DNA of 37,020 bases from Acetobacteraceae bacterium (GTDB lineage Bacteria > Pseudomonadota > Alphaproteobacteria > Acetobacterales > Acetobacteraceae). The DNA lies in assembly GCA_003151425.1 (NCBI GenBank), contig PLXO01000092.1, forward strand, positions 1 through 37,020. Direction: 5' to 3'. This document shows positions 25,399-32,375 of the stretch, one piece after another (the first letter of the stretch is position 1; each line of letters begins with the position of its first letter). Position numbers and translations under genes: made by a program. The notes beneath the pieces were generated by a model, which did not search any database, was not told the DNA's origin, and saw only the letters and a list, made by a program, of their open reading frames with translations.

Positions 25399-26167
25399 CT
25401 CGCCGCTTCCGAAGTTCGGCCCGAATCTTCTTGAACGCGACTGGGGCAAATCGGCGTACGTCGTCTGGGGTTAGACCGTCGCCCTGATAGACGTTCTTGC
25501 CATACCAGCCACCCGCGAATTCTTCGACGATCCGCGACGCCTCCCGACAATGCCGGTTGAGGGCGTGGTCGAAGCCGGAGCGCGCGGCATCGTCGCTGAA
25601 ACGTTCCCCCGCTCCGATGTGGTTGGCAAGCTCCCGGCTGAGGTAATAGTCGAGAGTGCGTTGTGTCAGGCGCGCAAAGAACTCTCGTGCGAGTGCGCTG
25701 AAGCGATCCCCCGCGGCCAGGCGCCCTATGGCGCGCTGGACTTCCTCCGGGCCGGGTCCGAACAGCGACGGCAGCGTGGGTGCTACTATTGCCGTAAGGC
25801 TCTCAACAGCCGCCATCTGGGCCATCTCGCCCAGGTCTGTCCGCCCTCCTTGTGCGCGCACATGGCGATCGACCGCGTCTGATAACGCGGCGACGACACT
25901 CATCAGGCTTGGGGGGTCAGCAACCTTGATCCCGAGGCGGCCTAAATCCTCGGCGAAGGCAGGGCCACGCGCCGCCAGCGGGACTTGAGTCAGCAGCCAG
26001 AAGGCGTGAAGAAACGCCGGATCATTTGCGGCCGCCTGAAGACTCGTCTCGGCGGCTTCCGCGGCTAGCGCAGCTATTTCCCCGACGCCCGCACCGAGCC
26101 GAAGCTCTTCGACGACCTGGCGCCACTTCAGCGACTTCAGCAGAACGCCGAGTCGTACGTGGCCCAT
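25385..26167 (-). CDS. Helical Met-Gly protein, partner of the QueC-like enzyme
   Basis: 260 residues from the ATG at 26167, which has a very good ribosome binding site (GGGGAGGG, 5 bases away). The frame runs to 26221 but without such a signal. The protein starts Met-Gly-His-Val-Arg-Leu-Gly and is almost wholly helical. Distinct segments are AFWLLTQVPLAARG, GGRTDLGEMAQMAAVES, LANHIGAGERF and HCREASRIVEEFAGGWYGKN. I know of no named family; I have the impression of a recurring family with a Met-Gly start next to QueC-like genes, which must be checked. It is the first gene of a two-gene operon in the cargo slot between integrase and AlpA. It might be the acceptor or effector of the QueC-like protein; that is inference. 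Confidence 0.75.
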   Translation of the reverse strand: MGHVRLGVLLKSLKWRQVVEELRLGAGVGEIAALAAEAAETSLQAAANDPAFLHAFWLLTQVPLAARGPAFAEDLGRLGIKVADPPSLMSVVAALSDAVDRHVRAQGGRTDLGEMAQMAAVESLTAIVAPTLPSLFGPGPEEVQRAIGRLAAGDRFSALAREFFARLTQRTLDYYLSRELANHIGAGERFSDDAARSGFDHALNRHCREASRIVEEFAGGWYGKNVYQGDGLTPDDVRRFAPVAFKKIRAELRKRRDADE

Positions 26168-26452
26168 GTTTGCCCTCCCCGAGGAGGCTGTCTTACCGAT
26201 TGAGCATGTGCAAGAGGGCAAGCGCGCGGCGACGCCGAGTGAGTGTAGGCACCGGAGACAAAACAGATCGCGAATCGGTGCCGGTGTGGCGTGGCCGCAC
26301 CACCAGCGCTAACGTGCCTGCGGCTCCGCGATATCGATTACATTATGCGGTCCGGTCACGCTTGGAGGGTCCGGCGTTCGGGGCCAACCTAACCCCGCGA
26401 CCCGGAATTATAGCGGATCACGTCCCCGTCGTGTCGCAACGTGTCCAGTCTG

Positions 26453-27679
26453 TCACGCCCCTGCGCGCAGCGGCACCACTTGCGCCGCACCGGCCTCGAT
26501 CCCGTCCAACGCATCCGCCAGCCGTTGCAGCGCTGCGGCCACCTGGGGCCGATACCGGCTCCGGTTGTAGGTGGCGGCCAGCGGGGATCGGATGCTGGTG
26601 TGGTTCAGCGCCGCTTCGATGATGTCCGGCAACTCGCCCATCTCCCCGAGCATGGTCGCGCCGGTGCGGCGTAGGTCGTGGCGTGTCCATCCCTGGGTGC
26701 CGCTGGCCTCTTGTAGCGCCTTCGTCTCGCGATCCCAGTTGCCTATCGCTGCGCCGGTGGACGTGGCGAAGATCAGCGCGCTTGGGTCGGGCTGCTTGCG
26801 GTTTCCAGCATCGTCAGTCGGCACCCGGGATCGCAGCAGGTCCATTGCCTGCTGGGATAGGGGCACGACGTGGGGTTCGCCGTTCTTCGTCTCGGGGATC
26901 GTCCAGGTCCGCGCCTCTGTGTTCACGTAGCGCCACCGGGCCAGGGCCGTTTCCTGCCGGCGGGTCAGGGTCAGCAGCATGAAGCGCAGCGCAGGCGCAT
27001 ATGGGCGGCTGGAAGCCCGCAGCACGGGCAGCAGGGTGGCGAGTTCCTCGCGGGTCAGGATGCGCTTCCGGCGCCCGACCGTAGCCGGGGGAGTGATCTG
27101 GGCAAGATCGGGTGCCGAGTAGCCACGTTGTGCCGCCCATTTCAGGATCGGGCGGAGATAGCGCACTGCCGCGGCTGCTGACTGCGCAGCGGCCCATCCG
27201 TCCGCCTGCAACTGCAAATCGCCGACCTTCAATGTCGCGATCGGCTTCTTGAGGAACGGCGCGAACACGCTGCCTATCCGTCGGCGGCACTCCGCCCAGC
27301 TCTTTAGGCCGCTGCCCTTCTGTCGAGCATACAGGTCCAGCAACGCCGCCACGGTGCCGATCCCTTCACGGGCCTGCCGCCCGATCGCTCTCTGGCGCTT
27401 CCGCTCGGCCACCGGGTCCGCGCCCTTTCGCACCTCCGCCCGCATTGCACGCGCTGCTGCACGGGCGTCGGCGACACCCATGGTCGGATACTCGCCCAGC
27501 GGGAAGCGCCGCATCCTCCCAAGCGTGTCCCGACAGGCCAGCACCCAGGACCGGCTACCCTTGACGGTCAGGCGTAGCCGAAGCCCGGGCAGCCCGGCAT
27601 CCGCCAAGTCCATGCGCCCAACCGTCGTTACCCTCTTGGCGGCGGCTTGGATTGCCGTCTCGGTCAATCGCACTGGCAT
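26453..27679 (-). CDS. P4-type tyrosine integrase
   Basis: 408 residues, with an N-terminal arm-binding DUF4102-like domain (about 1-90), a core-binding domain (about 105-200) and a catalytic domain. The catalytic residues are visible: Arg in LTRRQETALARW (about 240), H334-x2-R337 in RHDLRRTG, His360 in NHTSI, and Tyr371 in TYNRSRY. It therefore looks active. Its 5' end is about 185 bp from a tRNA-Thr 3'-half sequence, the usual place for a P4-family integrase and its attachment site. The 230-bp gap to the cargo genes (26222-26452) shows no gene. Confidence 0.93.
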   Translation of the reverse strand: MPVRLTETAIQAAAKRVTTVGRMDLADAGLPGLRLRLTVKGSRSWVLACRDTLGRMRRFPLGEYPTMGVADARAAARAMRAEVRKGADPVAERKRQRAIGRQAREGIGTVAALLDLYARQKGSGLKSWAECRRRIGSVFAPFLKKPIATLKVGDLQLQADGWAAAQSAAAAVRYLRPILKWAAQRGYSAPDLAQITPPATVGRRKRILTREELATLLPVLRASSRPYAPALRFMLLTLTRRQETALARWRYVNTEARTWTIPETKNGEPHVVPLSQQAMDLLRSRVPTDDAGNRKQPDPSALIFATSTGAAIGNWDRETKALQEASGTQGWTRHDLRRTGATMLGEMGELPDIIEAALNHTSIRSPLAATYNRSRYRPQVAAALQRLADALDGIEAGAAQVVPLRAGA

Positions 27680-27863
27680 ATGGCTAGGTCCTTCCCGCCT
27701 GGGGCTTCAATGGGGCTTCATCGGGGCTTCAGTCATCCGGGGATAGCCCGGAACGGCATAGGACAAAATTAGCGGGTCATATGGAGGAATTGCAAGTAGA
27801 ATAGGGATATCTTTGAAATGTCAGCGAACGCAGTGGGACGGCCCGGGATGCTATGATCTGGTA

Positions 27864-27909
27864 ATTCGTAATCAGTAGGTCCACGGTTCAAATCCGTGCG
27901 TCGGCACCA
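27864..27909 (+). repeat. tRNA-Thr(CGT) 3' half: attachment-site copy
   Basis: 46 bp matching a tRNA from just before the anticodon loop to CCA: anticodon loop TTCGTAA (anticodon CGT, threonine), variable loop AGGTC, an intact T arm (CACGG, TTCAAAT, CCGTG), then CGTCGGC-A-CCA. The expected 5' half (D arm and GCCGACG) is absent upstream, so it is not a working gene. The first 33 bp are repeated exactly at 36899-36931. It lies next to the P4-type integrase and is most simply one att site of the element. Confidence 0.8.
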
Positions 27910-27973
27910 ATGCACCTACCTGTAATAACGCGGGATTCTCGATACCGACCGAGTTCGCGCGGCGATGCTGGAA

Positions 27974-27999
27974 TGTCCTGACAGGACATTGACAGGACA
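27974..27999. repeat. Short palindrome plus direct repeat near the att copy
   Basis: TGTCCTGACAGGACA (27974-27988) is palindromic, and TGACAGGACA is repeated directly at 27979-27988 and 27990-27999. It sits 65 bp beyond the tRNA fragment and could be an arm-type binding site of the integrase or a simple operator. No gene is supported between 27910 and 28157. Confidence 0.35.
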
Positions 28000-28157
28000 T
28001 GGGGGCGAAAAGGTCGCCATCCCCGGCCGAGACTGCTGCGAGTTGTAGGTACGCGCTGGGAAGCCGACCCAGCGATCGAGTGGCGGGAGATACGCGCGCG
28101 CCATCAGTTGATGTTCTTGCTACGTTCCCCCCCCCCGCCATCCCCTATCGTCCCGTC

Positions 28158-28320
28158 ATGCCCGACACGCCCAATCTCCGCCCGGCCAAACGGGACGAAC
28201 TCACGCAGTCGCTATCCTTCGCCCTCCGGTTCAACGGCCGGAAGCGCGTGCACGACGCGGACGAGGTGATGGCGCGGATCACCGCAGAGCGACTGGTCGA
28301 GCACTTGGAGCGGTCCGGAT
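28158..28320 (+). pseudogene. 5' remnant of a conserved small mobile-element protein
   Basis: From the ATG at 28158 the first ~54 codons (MPDTPNLRPAKRDELTQSL, then FNGRKRVHDADEVM and ERLVEHLERSG) resemble a small protein that I know from alphaproteobacterial phages and islands. After that the expected hydrophobic C-terminal end is replaced by unrelated, low-complexity sequence, although the frame stays open to 28796, into the 3' part of the opposite-strand TRAP gene. I read it as a truncated remnant. The stretch 28321-28564 holds only a weak Cys-containing minus-strand frame that I cannot support. Confidence 0.45.
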
Positions 28321-28564
28321 CTGCGGATCGTCAGGCTCGCGCGGCGCTCAAAAAAACGGTTTGCGCCTGCGGCGGCTCCCGACGGGCTGCTACGACCGGC
28401 GGCAGCGACGTTCACGACCTGGCACCGCAGCCCGCAGACGTGGTGCACACGGTTCTTCTCCCATTGGTCTATGGCTGCATCCCTGCCACAATGGCATTCA
28501 CCACGGATAGCCATGACGCGATCCAGTCAGTGCAACCGGAGGCCGGCGGCATACCAGCCCTGGC

Positions 28565-29656
28565 TTATTCGGCGGGAGCCCGAATCCCCAGTGCCGTTCC
28601 CAAAGTCTCGTTCCAAGCGGCCACGCAGTCATTGCCGCAGCGTTGGATCCAACGCGGCAGAATGCTTTTTGACAACAGCAGTTCGCGTTGCGCCTCGTCT
28701 TCCAGCTTGATCGGCACGAGGTTCATATGGAAGATCTTTCCGCCGACGCAGGCGCTTGAACCGATATCGCAGGCCAGGCCGCTGGCGGTTTCCTGATCGG
28801 CGGAATCCCAGATCGAGAGTTCCAGCTTGTGTATGCCACTCTGCAGCTCGGCGCGTATATCAAGCGGCAGTTGATCCCATGCAGCCCCGTTGGCGCCAAA
28901 GAACGACAATCCCCAACTGATCGACATCGGATATATGTACGACGTGACTTCGGCTAGTCCAATCTGGTTGCCGCTCATCGTGCCGGTGATCGCGCAGTCG
29001 ACCACATCGTTCTTGATCGCGCTCACCATCTCTGAAAATGGCGTCACGATTGGGATTGCGCCCAGGGCCGACATCAACTCCGATTGGCTGACCGCGGAGG
29101 TGCGGACCCTGCGTCCGGCAAGGTCCTTCAGTGTGGTGAAGGGCTGTGTGCAATACAGGACCTGAGCCGGATAGGCATACACGCCAAGCAGTTCGATCCC
29201 GTATTTCTCTCGCAGGATCTGATGCAGGTGGGCGCGGTAGAGCTTCACGGTATTTCGCAGTGCTGCCATATCCGGATTGAGCATCGGCAGGTCGACGGCA
29301 TTCAGTTCCGGCTCGTCGCCCGACACCACGTTGAGCAGGGCGGTGCCGAACGGCACCACGCCGAGGCGCATAAGCTGCAGCATTTCCCGGCCGGACAGTC
29401 CGCTCTCGTCGAACGGATGGATTTCCGCCAGGACGCGCCCCTGCGTCAGTTGCGGGACGTCGTGTGTCCAGAATGGCGCTTCGAACTTGGTATACTGGCT
29501 GACCGCTGCCAGGCCGCCGACGACTTCCAGTCGGATCGGTCCGTCGGCGGCCCGGCTGGGCGAGGCAGCCAAGGCGGCGACCAGCATCCCAAGGGCGACC
29601 ACCGAGCGAACAAGCAAGCGAATGCCTCCAAGAGGCTCATGACTACAACGACACAT
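28565..29656 (-). CDS. TRAP transporter substrate-binding protein, DctP family
   Basis: 363 residues from the ATG at 29656, with AAGGATG about 9 bases upstream; the frame is open to 29782 but the additional residues are not signal-like. The signal peptide has a hydrophobic core (LLVRSVVALGMLVAALAAS) and a likely Ser-Arg-Ala-Ala cleavage region near residue 37. The mature part has DctP features, including FTTLKDLAGRRVRTSA and ISWGLSFFGANGAAWDQLP. It would bind an organic-acid-type ligand in the periplasm. The membrane subunits DctQ and DctM are not in the window, so it is an orphan here. It faces the EamA gene divergently. Confidence 0.87.
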   Translation of the reverse strand: MCRCSHEPLGGIRLLVRSVVALGMLVAALAASPSRAADGPIRLEVVGGLAAVSQYTKFEAPFWTHDVPQLTQGRVLAEIHPFDESGLSGREMLQLMRLGVVPFGTALLNVVSGDEPELNAVDLPMLNPDMAALRNTVKLYRAHLHQILREKYGIELLGVYAYPAQVLYCTQPFTTLKDLAGRRVRTSAVSQSELMSALGAIPIVTPFSEMVSAIKNDVVDCAITGTMSGNQIGLAEVTSYIYPMSISWGLSFFGANGAAWDQLPLDIRAELQSGIHKLELSIWDSADQETASGLACDIGSSACVGGKIFHMNLVPIKLEDEAQRELLLSKSILPRWIQRCGNDCVAAWNETLGTALGIRAPAE

Positions 29657-29788
29657 TTTGTTCGCACATCCTTGATGGTGGCGCGGCTTTGCTTGTACGC
29701 GAATCTCGCTGCGACGTTCGCCGACCACGCAACTCGATGTCCAAAACGAACAGATCCTCACGTCCCTCCCTGGGCTGTCCACGTGGAT

Positions 29789-29961
29789 GCAACCGTTGCA
29801 GCAATTCTCGTTTTGGTCGGGCGGTACGGCCTGTCATCGTCATGGCCAGACTTGTTCCGGCCATCCCCGCAGCACGGTGCCACGATGGATGGCCGGAACA
29901 AGTCCGGCCATGACGATGTGGCAACCAGATGGGCCAAAATGAGAATTGCTGCAACCGTTGC
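29789..29961. repeat. Nested inverted repeat (REP/MITE-like element)
   Basis: Two pairs of arms are nested. The outer pair is 28 bp each (29789-29816 and 29934-29961), matching at 26 positions, and includes GCAACCGTTGC, itself palindromic. The inner pair is 32 bp each (29835-29866 and 29887-29918) with one mismatch, core CTTGTTCCGGCCATCC, around a 20-bp loop. It fills part of the 455-bp gap between the divergent TRAP and EamA genes. Structure and position fit a palindromic dispersed repeat; it would form a strong hairpin if transcribed. Confidence 0.75.
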
Positions 29962-30111
29962 TTGCCCCGCAGATCGCGGCCGGAACGATATGCTGACGGG
30001 CAGGCAGATCCCCTACCCGCTCCAGGCGAAGTGCGGGCGGCATTTTCATGAATGTTGTTGACATGACTACAGAAGACTGACATATTTATTTTGCCGTCCG
30101 CTGACAAATTC

Positions 30112-31053
30112 ATGGTAACCATCTCGATGAACTTGGCAAGCCGAAATTGTCCCGAAGGTATCACTACTTTGTTGGCAGCCGAAACAAGATCCCGTCTTAT
30201 CGGGTTTGTTTGCGTCGCATTCACGGCGTTGGGATGGGGGCTCAATTGGCCCGCCACGAAATTCCTGTTGACCGAGTGCCCGCCGTTGTCCGCCCGCGGT
30301 GTCAGCGGCGTCGCTGCGGGTCTGGTGCTGTTCGCGGTGGCTCGGTTCCGTGGCGAAACGCTTGTCGTGCCACGCCATCTGTGGCGGCGGCTGACAGTGG
30401 CGGCTTTGCTGAACGTGAGCGCCTGGATGGGTCTCACAACGGCCTCCATGCTTTGGCTTCCCGCGGGGCAGGCCGTGACACTCGCCTACACGATGCCCGT
30501 CTGGGCCACATTGCTGGCCTGGCCGATGGTCGGCGACCGGCCCAACTCACGACAGATCGCGGCGATCGTTCTGGGTATTTGCGGCGTTGTGATCCTGGTC
30601 GGGGGTGCCGGTCTCAGCCTTGACGCCAGAAGGCGTCCTGGCATCGCCCTGGCGCTTTCGGCAGCCGGGCTTTTTGCCTTGGGGACGGTTCTCGCCAAAC
30701 GACGGCCGATTCCGCTGCCGCCGGTGGCGCTGGTGGCATGGCAGGTCAGCATCGGCTGCATTCCTCTGCTCCTCGGCGGATTGCTGTTCGAACAGACGCA
30801 TTTCGATGCGATGCCGCTCATCGGCTGGATCGCGCTGGCATACACCGCTCTGGTCTCCATGGGATTATGTTATGTTCTGTGGTTCGCTGCCGTCAGGCGC
30901 CTCAAGCCATCCAGTGCCGCGATTGGAACGCTTCTCACGCCGGTCCTCGGCGTGGCCGCCTCGTCGTTCGCGCTCGGTGACCCGTTGACAATCCGCCAAG
31001 CCGTTTCCCTCGCCCTGGTGGTTGCAGGGATCATGTGTGCCATCAAGAACTGA
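30112..31053 (+). CDS. EamA/DMT family transporter
   Basis: 313 residues from the ATG at 30112; 30127 (ATG) and 30091 (TTG) are alternatives. Ten hydrophobic segments in two repeats of five match the drug/metabolite exporter (EamA, RhaT-like) family; the first repeat begins GFVCVAFTALGWGLNWPATK. Such proteins export amino acids or metabolites through the inner membrane. The substrate is not predictable. It ends 92 bp before the stop of the convergent acetyltransferase gene. Confidence 0.88.
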   Translation: MVTISMNLASRNCPEGITTLLAAETRSRLIGFVCVAFTALGWGLNWPATKFLLTECPPLSARGVSGVAAGLVLFAVARFRGETLVVPRHLWRRLTVAALLNVSAWMGLTTASMLWLPAGQAVTLAYTMPVWATLLAWPMVGDRPNSRQIAAIVLGICGVVILVGGAGLSLDARRRPGIALALSAAGLFALGTVLAKRRPIPLPPVALVAWQVSIGCIPLLLGGLLFEQTHFDAMPLIGWIALAYTALVSMGLCYVLWFAAVRRLKPSSAAIGTLLTPVLGVAASSFALGDPLTIRQAVSLALVVAGIMCAIKN

Positions 31054-31144
31054 GCAGAACGATGCCGGAACCAGAGGGCGATCACCCTCTCGGGCCAGGT
31101 CACGACTCAAGCGGTTCTCGTCGTACCGCTCGACCTCCTTGGCG

Positions 31145-31672
31145 TTATCCGGCGCCTTCCAGATCCTCGCGCGCGAGCCGGTAATAGGTCCGCAGCAGCA
31201 CTCGGGCCCCGCACGACTCGTACATCTGCCGAGCGGCGGCATTGCCGGTCTCTGTGGTCCAGTCCAGCGCGGAGAAGCCCTGCGCATACGTCAAATGCGC
31301 CGCAGCCTTTACCAGCGCCTGTGCAACGCCATGCCGGCGCAGCGCTTGCGCAACATACAGATCACGAATGTAGAGGGCGCGGGTCAATTCATATGCTGGA
31401 AAGACCACGTTCAGCACGATCGAGCCGACGATGGTGCCGTTCATGACGCTGATCAGCACCCGCGGATCGAACATCGCGGCGATTGGCCTGCAGGCCAGCG
31501 TTGCCGCTTCGACGGCCTGATCATCCGGGACGGGGCGATTGTAATGACGCTGCATCTCCGAGAACAGCGTCGCGAGACCAGGCACATCGGCAAGCGTCGG
31601 GCTGCGAATATCGATGTCAGGCGTCTTCGAGACCGCAAGAGGGGCCATTTGCCTGGCGACTAAGGTCACCAT
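31145..31672 (-). CDS. GNAT family N-acetyltransferase (copy A)
   Basis: About 175 residues from the ATG at 31672; ATG 31648 and TTG 31708 are also in frame. The GNAT fold is clear: a motif C/D start (IRSPTLADVPGLATLFSEM), the acetyl-CoA-binding motif A (YIRDLYVAQALRRHGVAQAL), and motif B (GFSALDWTTETGNAAARQMY). It transfers acetyl groups to an unknown amine. It is clearly paralogous to the enzyme at 36288-36899; by eye well over half of aligned positions are identical. Confidence 0.88.
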   Translation of the reverse strand: MVTLVARQMAPLAVSKTPDIDIRSPTLADVPGLATLFSEMQRHYNRPVPDDQAVEAATLACRPIAAMFDPRVLISVMNGTIVGSIVLNVVFPAYELTRALYIRDLYVAQALRRHGVAQALVKAAAHLTYAQGFSALDWTTETGNAAARQMYESCGARVLLRTYYRLAREDLEGAG

Positions 31673-32375
31673 GCTACACACACTGCTCACGGCGATCGTA
31701 TGCGGCAAGGGTGTGTCGTTCCATGCCCGGGATCATACAAAAAGATATGTTAAGGCCCCATTAACGTAATGCCGGTACGAACATCCGACCATGACGGTGT
31801 TGTGGCAGGCGCCGAGGGCGAAACATGCGTGAAGGCCGATGAGATGGGCCCACCAATAGTGGCTACCGCGGTGTCCGACCGCGATGCCGCGAGAGCGCAA
31901 GCGGAAGGTCTTCAGGTGTTCATGGCGGCTGTTGACGGTTTGGTTGGGTGAGCGGCATGAATCCTGGCGTGGCACGCCGCCGCAAGCGGCTTCCCCGGGC
32001 AACCCGGCGTGCGGTACCAATCGACGGAGGTGTTGCAACGGGTCAACGCGTCCGCAGGGCGGTGTCAGAGACGTCGCTTGCCGGTTTTGCGATCCCGCTT
32101 CCGAGGCTGGCCGTCGGGCTTCCCGGCGCCTTTGCGACTGGGCAAACGGCGGATTTCATCAGCTTCAACGATGCCGCGCGGTTCGGCCATTGCGTTCTTG
32201 GCAGCTCGGAGAAAGCCAACGCGTTCCCGTCCACCGATCAGTCCCTCCTGCATTTTTTGCATCCCATGAAATCCTGCGGCGCGACGTGAAAAACGCCCAT
32301 GCCAACTTTTGGGGCATCGGACTTGCCTGGCCAGTCCGATTGGCCGGACGGGTCTGGCCTGCGAGACCCGCACGC
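31673..32375. other. Long gap with only weak small frames
   Basis: 700 bp between the acetyltransferase and the GGDEF-EAL gene. An AT-rich patch (31735-31770) may hold a promoter. Two small frames are weakly protein-like: a plus-strand one at 31769-31951 (60 residues) and a minus-strand one at 32065-32262 (65 residues, with GRERVGFLRAAKNAMAEPRG and a basic tail). Neither has supporting signals and I do not call them genes. Confidence 0.3.

Noticed and set aside
23479..26167. QatABCD or type IV CBASS locus
   Set aside because: Only the QueC-like component has a counterpart; there is no QatA ATPase, QatB, TatD-like QatD, CD-NTase, TGT-like Cap10 or effector in the window.
27833..27909. A complete tRNA gene at the integrase-proximal att copy
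   Set aside because: The 3' half is perfect but upstream sequence has no D arm, no 5' acceptor strand pairing with CGTCGGC, and no 5' anticodon strand pairing with TCAGT.
27872..28141. Minus-strand frame reading through the tRNA fragment (PTHGFEPWTY)
   Set aside because: That ending is the well-known false translation of a tRNA T arm in reverse.
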